From: Prevotella sp.
GTDB taxonomy: Bacteria > Bacteroidota > Bacteroidia > Bacteroidales > Bacteroidaceae
Assembly: GCA_017430675.1 (NCBI GenBank)
Contig: JAFRMM010000181.1
Coordinates: 1-13,137 of the forward strand
Direction of reading: 5' to 3'
DNA: 13,137 bases
Shown one piece after another: positions 4,701 through 11,123 of this stretch. The notes under the pieces were generated by a model that did no database searches, was not told where the DNA came from, and saw only the letters and a program-made list of their open reading frames with translations. A program made the position numbers and the translations under genes. The stretch's first letter is position 1, and each line of letters opens with the position of its first letter.

Positions 4701-6014
4701 TCAGAACGCATCCGCTTCATCCTCGTCATCAATGGCCAACTGGCGCATGCGCGTCTTGATCTCAACTGCATCACGCTGTACGACGATATATCCTTTCAGG
4801 CCGTGACGCATCTTGGAGTCAAAGCCCAGTTGGGTAAAGGCACGACCGATGAGCACGGGCGACAGGCGGTTGGCCGTGTTGCCGCCGACAATCTGCAAGG
4901 CACGGGACACTGGCATGAACTCCCCCTCGCCGCTATTAGCGGGTCGTCGGAAGAACATGTCCACCAGTTCCCGCTCTTGTGTGGGCGTCTCGAACTGGCG
5001 GTTGTGGGCGGAGAGGCGGCGGATCTCGGCCTGGGAGAACCAGTAGCGGAAGCCCTGGCGGTAGAGGGCGTAGGCCTGGGCGTAGATGCCCTCGTAGTCG
5101 AAGGGGTCGTCGCGGGGCGAGCGGATGTGCTCCACCTCGAAGGGCAGCCAGCGGCGGTTGCCCGTGGGGTCGGAGAGGAACTGCACGTTGTTGCCCGTGC
5201 CGCAGAACGAGGCGATGTGCTTGCGGTGCTCGTGGAAGTGGGCGTAGGCGGCGCGCTCGTCGATCGACGGCATGGTGACCGCCGCCTTCAGTTGGTTGAG
5301 GTCGCGCGGCGACATCGTGTCGAGTTCCTCGCAGCACACCAGGCCGTACTGGGCGAGCGTCAGCAGGTCGTCGCGACCCATGCGGCTGGCGTTGGTCTTC
5401 GTGTAGAAATATCTTGACAGTTCGGGCGGCAGCAGGTAGTTGAACCACGTCGTCTTATAGGAGCCCTGCTCGCCGATGAGGACGAGGATCACGTTGTTCA
5501 CCACCTTCGGATCGACCCAGGCGGCCACCATGCCCACGAGCCACCGCTTCAGGTAGTCGTAGAAGAGCATCTGCTCCTCGACGTCGCCCCTGACCTGCAC
5601 GGAGACGGACATGGCGAGGATGTGGTCGCTCTCCCCGTCCCACGGCGGCAGGCGGTCGAGGTAGTAGCGGAAGGGGTGGAAGTCGGGCACGAAGTCCGAC
5701 TCCATCACCCGGAAGATGTCCTGGGCGCGCACCGGCTTGGCCTTCGACAGTTGCGCCCACAGGCTGTTCACGACGCGGTCGGAGACCGGCTGCCAGTCTC
5801 CCGTGGCGGCCAGTCCGGCGTCTGCGGCGAACTGGTCGGCCTCGGGCACGCGGTACTCCACCCGCCCCGTGATCACGTTATGTCTGAGGTAGATGTGGTC
5901 GGAGAGGAACGCCTGGATCTCCTCCACCGAGGCAAACGTCTCGCGCCAGTGCCTCTTGTGGCCGCCGTCGTCGCCTGCGGCCTTCGGCTGTTTCTTCTTG
6001 CTTTTCGTTTCCAT
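4701..6014 (-). CDS. Virulence-associated protein E (VapE)-type P-loop NTPase
   Basis: This 437-aa protein has an N-terminal region (about 30-100) with the EEIQAFLSDH...RHNVITGRVEYR pattern of Bacteroidota VapE relatives, then a superfamily-3-helicase-like core: Walker A GEQGSYKTT (181-189), Walker B-like LVCCEELD (225-232), sensor-1-like GTGNN (272-276) and the signature DPTGNRRWLPFEV (282-294). The C-terminal 340-437 (ELVDMFFRR through the acidic DDEDEADAF end) matches the winged-helix DUF3874-like tail. It lacks the primase-like N-terminal half seen in longer relatives of about 700 aa, so it is the short form. Related proteins serve in phage satellites and pathogenicity islands as replication-initiator-like NTPases; this job is inferred here. 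ATG 6014 is the only reasonable start. A TAACTTTG element lies just five bases upstream of it. Confidence 0.88.
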   Translation of the reverse strand: METKSKKKQPKAAGDDGGHKRHWRETFASVEEIQAFLSDHIYLRHNVITGRVEYRVPEADQFAADAGLAATGDWQPVSDRVVNSLWAQLSKAKPVRAQDIFRVMESDFVPDFHPFRYYLDRLPPWDGESDHILAMSVSVQVRGDVEEQMLFYDYLKRWLVGMVAAWVDPKVVNNVILVLIGEQGSYKTTWFNYLLPPELSRYFYTKTNASRMGRDDLLTLAQYGLVCCEELDTMSPRDLNQLKAAVTMPSIDERAAYAHFHEHRKHIASFCGTGNNVQFLSDPTGNRRWLPFEVEHIRSPRDDPFDYEGIYAQAYALYRQGFRYWFSQAEIRRLSAHNRQFETPTQERELVDMFFRRPANSGEGEFMPVSRALQIVGGNTANRLSPVLIGRAFTQLGFDSKMRHGLKGYIVVQRDAVEIKTRMRQLAIDDEDEADAF

Positions 6015-6018
6015 GCCG

Positions 6019-6026
6019 CAAAGTTA
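6019..6026 (-). promoter_or_regulatory. -7 element directly before the VapE-like ATG
   Basis: The minus strand reads TAACTTTG (6026-6019). With the usual spacing, transcription would start at about 6012-6014, on the start codon itself. No TTTG lies at the -33 position; instead the hairpin 6047-6075 is there. Confidence 0.45.
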
Positions 6027-6046
6027 CGAAGAATCGCCGACACTTT

Positions 6047-6075
6047 CCCCCTACGTAGTACCTACGCGTAGGGGG
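6047..6075. repeat. Hairpin upstream of the VapE-like gene
   Basis: CCCCCTACG (6047-6055) pairs perfectly with CGTAGGGGG (6067-6075) around an 11-base loop that itself repeats TAGTACCTACG. It separates the VapE-like gene from REP-like family A copy 3. Confidence 0.78.
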
Positions 6076-6084
6076 TACGGTGGG

Positions 6085-6113
6085 GACTCACCGGGAACCG
6101 TCCCCTGTGAGTT
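6085..6113 (-). repeat. REP-like family A, copy 3, containing the stop codon of the TPR gene
   Basis: The minus strand reads AACTCAC (6113-6107), then A, then the core GGGGACGGTTC, then CCGGTGAGTC. The TGA at 6090-6088 within it ends the TPR lipoprotein frame, so the final residues ELTGDGSR are encoded by the repeat. As in copy 1, it lies at a gene's 3' end and should act as a terminator hairpin. Confidence 0.82.
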
Positions 6114-7545
6114 CCCTCAGCCTGTCCTGAAAGGCGAGCGTCTGGCGCTGGGAGAGGGCACCGTTGTAGTCGCTCCGCATGTTGTTGCGGTGCCAGAGGG
6201 CCTCGAAGACCTTCCACTTCTCGCGGATGCCGAGGCACTCGGCCATGGCATCGGCCAACAGGGCCGACTGGGTGCGGGAAAGCAGTGGCTGGTAGTTGGC
6301 ATCGATGAAACCGGCCTCCTGTGCCTTCCGCCAGAGTGCCATCGCCTCGTCGGTAGAAAGGACATCTGGCAGAACGACCTTTGCCAGAGCGAGTTGCGCC
6401 TTTTCCTTCTCGTGTTCGTTGAACAGGGCATCGTACTCCAGTTGCTGTTGCCGGTGCCGCCATTGCTGGCGCTTCCAGAGGGCAAGACCGGTTATCAGAC
6501 CGATGACGAGGACGGAGACGGTCACGGCTATGATCCATCCCCGGAGGCGGAGTTCCGCCCGCATCCGTTCCTCTGACTGCTGATAGTGGGCGTAGTTGTA
6601 CATCGCCTGCATCTGCTGCACCCGGTCGGCATTCGTGGCGGCCTGTACAAGATTGGTCTGGGTGTACTGCAGTTCACCGTATTTCGCTATGGAGTCGGCC
6701 GGTCCCCCTTGCTTGTAGAGCAGGAACAGCCCGCGATAGCCCGCCTCCAACTGGTCGGGCGCCAGGTCCGGCCGCAGCAGTTTGCGGAAGTACACCTCTG
6801 CCGAGTCGGTCTTCCCCACGGCCAGGCAGTACAGGCCCTTGTTATAGTAGTGTATGGCCTTGCGGGGGATGGGCTCGCCATCCTGGAAGAACTGTCGTGA
6901 CGTTTCGTAGCGCTCGATGCAGCGGCGGGCTGCTGCCGTGTCGCCGCTATCTACCAGCGGTCCGATGCAGGGACTCAGCGTCTGGGCGGCCTCTTCGGGG
7001 AAGCCGTACTGCTCGTAGAGGGCCGAGGCGCGGCGGCGGATGGTGACGACGGAGTCTTCGCGGGCCATCAGGTCGTAGGCGTCGGCACTGCGCTCCAGGG
7101 CGTTGATGGCCGTCCGCATGTCGCCGGTCCTGCGGGCATAGCGCTGCTGGGCCTCCAGTTCCGTCAGCATCTCGTCGGGCAGGTGCTGGCGCTTCAGCAG
7201 GTCCGCCGCCTGGCCGTGCACCTTCACCAGCAGACCGTAGTCGCAGTCGGCGCGGGTGGTGTCGGCGCGGTCCGCCGCGTCGTGATAGGCCTCCAGCGCC
7301 TTCAGCACGTCGCCCGCATCGCGGTAGGCACAGCCCAACAGGTAATACGCGCGTACCTTATCTTTATATGTACCATAACGGTCGTAATACTCGGCCGCCA
7401 TCCGGATCGAGTCGATGCCCGTGACCGGTTCGTAGTCCTGGTTCTGCCTCTCTGCCCTGTCGAGCACCTGGGCGTACTCCTGTCCCCCGCAGCCCAGCAC
7501 CAGCAAGGCCGCAGTCATCACAATCAATGCGTTTTTCCTTTTCAT
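6088..7545 (-). CDS. TPR-containing lipoprotein with an internal membrane segment
   Basis: From ATG 7545 the protein has 485 aa. A type II signal peptide ends in LVLGC (lipidated C19). Residues 25-330 are helical and TPR-like (YYLLGCAYRDAGDVLKALEAYHDA, ALERSADAYDLMAREDS, YYNKGLYCLAVGKTDSAEVYFRKLL). One strong transmembrane helix lies at about 337-357 (WIIAVTVSVLVIGLITGLALW), followed by a basic coiled coil (KRQQWRHRQQQ) and a cytoplasmic tail with ALWRKAQEAGFID, LLSRTQSALLADAMAECLGI and KWKVFEALWHRNNMRSDYNGAL. I have seen this tail pattern in other Prevotella proteins but cannot name the domain. The layout (outside TPR sensor, one helix, inside tail) suggests signal transduction. A frame up to 7671 exists but lacks a signal peptide and runs through the inverted repeat, so it is rejected. 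The stop lies in a REP-like element. Confidence 0.82.
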   Translation of the reverse strand: MKRKNALIVMTAALLVLGCGGQEYAQVLDRAERQNQDYEPVTGIDSIRMAAEYYDRYGTYKDKVRAYYLLGCAYRDAGDVLKALEAYHDAADRADTTRADCDYGLLVKVHGQAADLLKRQHLPDEMLTELEAQQRYARRTGDMRTAINALERSADAYDLMAREDSVVTIRRRASALYEQYGFPEEAAQTLSPCIGPLVDSGDTAAARRCIERYETSRQFFQDGEPIPRKAIHYYNKGLYCLAVGKTDSAEVYFRKLLRPDLAPDQLEAGYRGLFLLYKQGGPADSIAKYGELQYTQTNLVQAATNADRVQQMQAMYNYAHYQQSEERMRAELRLRGWIIAVTVSVLVIGLITGLALWKRQQWRHRQQQLEYDALFNEHEKEKAQLALAKVVLPDVLSTDEAMALWRKAQEAGFIDANYQPLLSRTQSALLADAMAECLGIREKWKVFEALWHRNNMRSDYNGALSQRQTLAFQDRLRELTGDGSR

Positions 7546-7591
7546 ATCCCTTAAAAGATTTAAAAAGAGGGGGGCCAGGTAGGATTCCAGC

Positions 7592-7714
7592 AGGCTATAT
7601 GACCGGTAAAGTGTTAATGCAAACTGAAACCACCTAAGCCCACGCCTCCAAGACGTGAGCAAGGCAGACAATTCGCTCGCATTAACACTTTTAAGATTAC
7701 CGGTCTTTTAGCCT
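7592..7714. repeat. Long imperfect inverted repeat in the leader of the TPR gene
   Basis: Left arm AGGCT (7592-7596), GACCGGTAA (7601-7609) and AAGTGTTAATGC (7609-7620) match, in order, the right arm GCATTAACACTT (7679-7690), TTACCGGTC (7697-7705) and AGCCT (7710-7714). The right arm has six or seven extra bases between the last two blocks. The roughly 58-base central part includes CACG/CGTG. The whole leader (7546-7758) has no gene and no clear TAnnTTTG promoter. It could be a folded RNA, a terminator for the gene ending at 7759 or a small mobile repeat. Confidence 0.75.
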
Positions 7715-7758
7715 ACGAGATCGCTGTCTTAAACTCTATATGATCGTTATTTATTTTC

Positions 7759-9453
7759 TCACTGATACTTCCCGATGAGGGCTTCGGCCTGCGGGTCACC
7801 GAGTTCCTTGGCTTTCTGCAGGTTGGCAATGCCCTCTGCCTTGTCGCCCTTCAGGCACTGGGCGAGACCGAGGAAGAGGTAGCCGTCGCTGTTGGCGGCA
7901 TCGATGGCGATGCACTCGCTGGCGGTGGCGATGGCCTCGTCGTACAGGCCCACGCGCACCTCCAGCGAGGCTTTCTCGGCATAGTAGAGCGTCTCCTGCG
8001 GGTTCATCTGGATGGCGCGGCCGATATCGTTGAGGGCCTGCTGGTAGAGGTGGCCCTGGATCTCCGTCTGGTGGCGCACGTAGTAGAAGTTGTTGTTCAC
8101 GTTGGCGGCCATCAGAGCCTCGTAGTCGTTCATGTCGGCGACGGCATCACGGTACCTGCCCGCGTCACGGCGCATCTCGGCCCTTGCCCAGAGGTAGGGC
8201 GCCGCCTCCTTCAGATAGGGACGGGAGAAGGTGGCGAGCGTGGAGTCCATCAGGGCGAGGGCGGCGGTGGTGTCGCGGAGCATCTCCTTACACTTGGCGG
8301 CACCGAAGAAGACCTCGGCACTGCGGAGGTCGGTGCCGGTGAGTGAGGTGAAGACCTGACAGGCCTCGTCGTACTTCTTCTGCGAGAAGAGGATGTTGGC
8401 CTCCAACTGCCGATAGGTGGGAAGAGGGTTGATCGCGCTGGCAGCCTGTATCTCCGCCAGGGCCTTGTCGAGCGTCCACGCCTCGTAGGACTTGTCGCTC
8501 TGGTAGATCACCTTATTATAGATCATGCGCGCGAAGGTGAAGTGGGCATCATCCTTGTTGGACGAGCACCTGAGGGCCTGCTGCATGTCCCTCTCCGCGG
8601 CGGCGAAGTCGGCACCGCCGGCTTCCTGCATGGCACGGGCGGTATAGCCGTCGGGCACGTCGGGGAACTGGCGGATGAAGTCTTCGATCAGGGTGGCATA
8701 CGCCGTGGAGTCCATCTGCGAGGCGGAGAGGTAGAGCACGAGGTTGGCCTCCTTGAGATCCGACGGCAGTTCCTTGCGGATCTGCGTCATCTGGAGGGTG
8801 GCGTCGTTATAGGTGAGGCCCGTGATCTTCAGGGAATCCACGAAACGGGCATCGATGGCGTAGTTCAGGGTGTCCCTGGCGGTGGCGGGCTGCTGCATCA
8901 TGCCGACCACCTCACCGGCATCGTTCATCAGCGGACAACTCACCTGGTTCTCCGTCATCGGCACGGCGACGGTGTAATAGCCGTACTCCCCGAAGATGGT
9001 CTCTGCCTTGCGCACGGGACCGCCGTTCAGGCCTTTCACCTCACGGTAGGGCAGGAGCCAGACCGTGCTGCCTACGGGGGCGATGGCACTGCTGACGCTG
9101 AGCGGCTGGCTCTTGGGGTTATTGACGCGGAACTTCACCACGTCGTACATGTCGTTGGCCCCGAGGATGGCCGTCACCTGGTATTCCTTGCCCTGGGCGT
9201 CGATGATGACGGCGCGGGTAGCGCCCTTGAAGGGGGTGAAGTTGCTGACGGCCTCGCCGTTGGCACCCGTGTAGAAGCCGTTGGTGCTGGCGATCATCGT
9301 ACCGTCGGCACCGAAGGTCTTCAGGGTGAATACGGACTTCGTGGCTCTCTTCGTCCAGTCGGGCTGGGCATTTAAAGGCAAAAAGGTTAAAAGGCAAAAA
9401 GGTAAAATGACCCATACCCTCCTCAATACCTTATTGTTTATATGTTCCTTCAT
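7759..9453 (-). CDS. Secreted trypsin-fold (probably inactive) plus TPR protein
   Basis: This 564-aa protein has a signal peptide (cleavage likely after LNAQ, residue 30). Residues 35-215 follow the layout of a trypsin-like protease: SVFTLKTFGADGTMIASTNGFYTGANGEAVSNF (strands up to where NYHV should lie), DMYDVVKFRV (the Asp region, about 101-110) and ENQVSCPLMNDAGEVVGMM (where GNSGSPL should lie, 168-186). The His position is occupied by NFTPF and the Ser position by V171/S172-C173, so the catalytic triad looks broken. Residues 220-564 are TPR repeats (for example EACQVFTSLTGTDLRSAEVFFGAAKC, ALNDIGRAIQMNPQETLYYAEKA, EGIANLQKAKELGDPQAEALIG). It is probably a periplasmic scaffold or binding protein. 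It starts 7 bases after recN and probably shares its transcript. Confidence 0.82.
   Translation of the reverse strand: MKEHINNKVLRRVWVILPFCLLTFLPLNAQPDWTKRATKSVFTLKTFGADGTMIASTNGFYTGANGEAVSNFTPFKGATRAVIIDAQGKEYQVTAILGANDMYDVVKFRVNNPKSQPLSVSSAIAPVGSTVWLLPYREVKGLNGGPVRKAETIFGEYGYYTVAVPMTENQVSCPLMNDAGEVVGMMQQPATARDTLNYAIDARFVDSLKITGLTYNDATLQMTQIRKELPSDLKEANLVLYLSASQMDSTAYATLIEDFIRQFPDVPDGYTARAMQEAGGADFAAAERDMQQALRCSSNKDDAHFTFARMIYNKVIYQSDKSYEAWTLDKALAEIQAASAINPLPTYRQLEANILFSQKKYDEACQVFTSLTGTDLRSAEVFFGAAKCKEMLRDTTAALALMDSTLATFSRPYLKEAAPYLWARAEMRRDAGRYRDAVADMNDYEALMAANVNNNFYYVRHQTEIQGHLYQQALNDIGRAIQMNPQETLYYAEKASLEVRVGLYDEAIATASECIAIDAANSDGYLFLGLAQCLKGDKAEGIANLQKAKELGDPQAEALIGKYQ
9374..9403. repeat. 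Direct repeat inside the signal-peptide codons
   Basis: AAAGGCAAAAAGGT occurs at 9374-9387 and 9390-9403, identical over 14 bases with a 16-base period. On the coding strand these are pyrimidine-rich and encode parts of the signal-peptide core (LPFCLLTFLPLN). The period is not a multiple of three, so the copies are read in different frames. Confidence 0.85.
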
Positions 9454-9460
9454 ATCTTAA

Positions 9461-11122
9461 TTATTTGATTTTTAATAGTGTCTTGGCGTTTTGGATGGCG
9501 GCGTCGGAGACATCGCTGCCACTGAGCATCTGGGCTATCTCGGTGATGCGCTCTTCGGGCGTCAGTGCCGTCATGCGGCTGACGGTCCCGCGGGCGGTCT
9601 CCTCCTTCTCCACACGGTAGTGCGTCGTGCCGAGGGCGGCGATCTGCGGCAGGTGGGTGATGCTGATCACCTGACGGCCGTTCTGTCCCATCTCCTGCAT
9701 GATCCCGGCCATCTTCTCGGCGATCTTGCCGCTGACACCCGTGTCGATCTCGTCGAAGATGATCGTGGGCAGTTTGACGGCCCCGCTGATCATCGCCTTC
9801 AGGGAGAGCATCACACGGGCGATCTCACCGCCCGAGGCCACCTGCGAGACGGGCTGGAGCGGGGTGGAGGCGTTGGCGCTGAAGAGGAAGGCCACCTTGT
9901 CCTGTCCGTTGCGGCCGAGACCGTCGTCGGTGACCTGGATGCTGAAGCGCACGTTGGGCATGCCCAGGGGGATGAGCCGTGACTGCATATCCTGCTCGAT
10001 CTGGCGGGCGGCCCTCGTGCGGAGCCTCGTCAGGGTGTCGGCCTCCTTCCGGGCCTGTGCCTGCAGTCGGGTGAGTCTCTGCTGGAGTTCGGCGAGGGCC
10101 TCGTCACCGTTCCCGATGCCAGCCAGTTGGCGTGTCAGTTCGTCGCGCCTGGCGATGAGTTCGCCGACGGTCTGCACGTGGTATTTCTTCTCCAGGTCGT
10201 AGAGGCGGTCGAGACGGTCGTTCACCGTGTCGAGTTCGGCGGGGTCGAAGTCGATGCCTTCGAGTTGGCCGCTGATCTCCCGGGCGATATCCTTCAGTTC
10301 GATATAACTGCTGTCGAGGCGCTCCGTCAGTTCCTGCACGTCGGGATAGACGTTTCCGATGCCCCTCAGGGCGGAGATGGCCGTCCGCAGGGAACCCACG
10401 ATGCCCGTCCCCTCGGCGGAGATGGCATGGTCGGCTTCATAGAGGGCACCCTTGATCTCCTCGGAATGGCTCATCACGTCGCTCCGCTGCTCCAGTTCCT
10501 CCTGTTCGCCTTCCACGAGGTGGGCCTGTGTCAGTTCGTCGCACTGGAACTGCAGGAAGTCCAGGTTCTGGCGGTTGTGCTCTATGTCGTCCCTCAGGGT
10601 CTCCAGTTCCCTGGCCGTCGCCTGATACCGGACGTAGGTCTGCTGGTACTTCGCCAGTTCCCTGGCATCGTCGGCAATGGTATCGACGACGCTCAACTGG
10701 AAGTCCTGTTTGTTGAGCAGCAGGTTCTGGTGCTGGGAGTGCACATCGACGAGCCGTTCGCCGAGTTCCTTGAGCATGGAGAGTTGTACGGGCGTGTCGT
10801 TGATGAAGGCCCGGCTCTTGCCCGCCGCCGTCAGTTCCCGGCGGATGATGCAGTCGGCCTCGTCGTATTCGATGTCGTTGTCGCTGAAGAAGTCCTGCAT
10901 CCCGTAGCGTGAGAGGTCGAAGTGCGCCTCGATGACACACCTGTCGGCACCCTGTTTGATGGCTTTCGAGTCGGCTCTCTGACCGAGCAGCAGACCGATG
11001 GCCCCGAGGATGATGCTCTTGCCCGCACCCGTCTCTCCCGTCATCACGGAGAAACCTTGATGCAGTTCAATGTCAAGTTCATCAATCAGCGTAAAGTTCT
11101 TGATATATAAGTGTTTAAGCAT
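9461..11122 (-). CDS. recN: DNA repair protein RecN
   Basis: This 553-aa SMC-like ATPase has the usual length of RecN. The Walker A GETGAGKS is at residues 29-36 after the characteristic LKHLYIKNFTLIDELDIEL start. The C-terminal half holds the ABC signature ASGGEIARVMLSLK (about 429-442), Walker B IIFDEIDTG (about 454-462), a D-loop VSGKIAEKM and the switch His H490 in ITHLPQ. A coiled coil spans about 155-390. RecN binds DNA ends and single-stranded DNA and helps RecA-dependent double-strand-break repair in the cytoplasm. Its ATG is one base after the DUF4835 stop, so translation is probably coupled. In Bacteroidota this order, DUF4835 then recN, is common. Confidence 0.96.
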   Translation of the reverse strand: MLKHLYIKNFTLIDELDIELHQGFSVMTGETGAGKSIILGAIGLLLGQRADSKAIKQGADRCVIEAHFDLSRYGMQDFFSDNDIEYDEADCIIRRELTAAGKSRAFINDTPVQLSMLKELGERLVDVHSQHQNLLLNKQDFQLSVVDTIADDARELAKYQQTYVRYQATARELETLRDDIEHNRQNLDFLQFQCDELTQAHLVEGEQEELEQRSDVMSHSEEIKGALYEADHAISAEGTGIVGSLRTAISALRGIGNVYPDVQELTERLDSSYIELKDIAREISGQLEGIDFDPAELDTVNDRLDRLYDLEKKYHVQTVGELIARRDELTRQLAGIGNGDEALAELQQRLTRLQAQARKEADTLTRLRTRAARQIEQDMQSRLIPLGMPNVRFSIQVTDDGLGRNGQDKVAFLFSANASTPLQPVSQVASGGEIARVMLSLKAMISGAVKLPTIIFDEIDTGVSGKIAEKMAGIMQEMGQNGRQVISITHLPQIAALGTTHYRVEKEETARGTVSRMTALTPEERITEIAQMLSGSDVSDAAIQNAKTLLKIK

Positions 11123-11123
11123 A

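Noticed and set aside
4641..5417. 258-codon plus-strand open frame opposite the VapE-like gene
   Set aside because: It lies entirely antisense to a protein with clear NTPase motifs, is low in recognisable structure (Val/Ala/Gly/Arg/His-rich) and is a by-product of GC-rich codon bias.
2022..6113. Complete insertion sequence or integrative element
   Set aside because: No transposase, integrase or flanking target-site duplication is visible; the hairpins are short non-autonomous elements at most.
7546..7671. N-terminal extension of the TPR lipoprotein to 7671
   Set aside because: It would bury a good lipoprotein signal peptide at residue 43 and runs through the long inverted repeat.
7592..7714. 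tRNA or tmRNA gene
   Set aside because: No T-loop GTTCGA-type sequence, no acceptor stem with CCA and no cloverleaf can be drawn; the pairing is one long hairpin.
8542..9375. 277-codon plus-strand open frame
   Set aside because: Antisense to the trypsin/TPR gene; Gly/His/Val-rich shadow sequence with no domain, signal peptide or promoter.
10127..10912. 261-codon plus-strand open frame
   Set aside because: Antisense to recN, whose ATPase motifs are unambiguous; the frame is a composition shadow.
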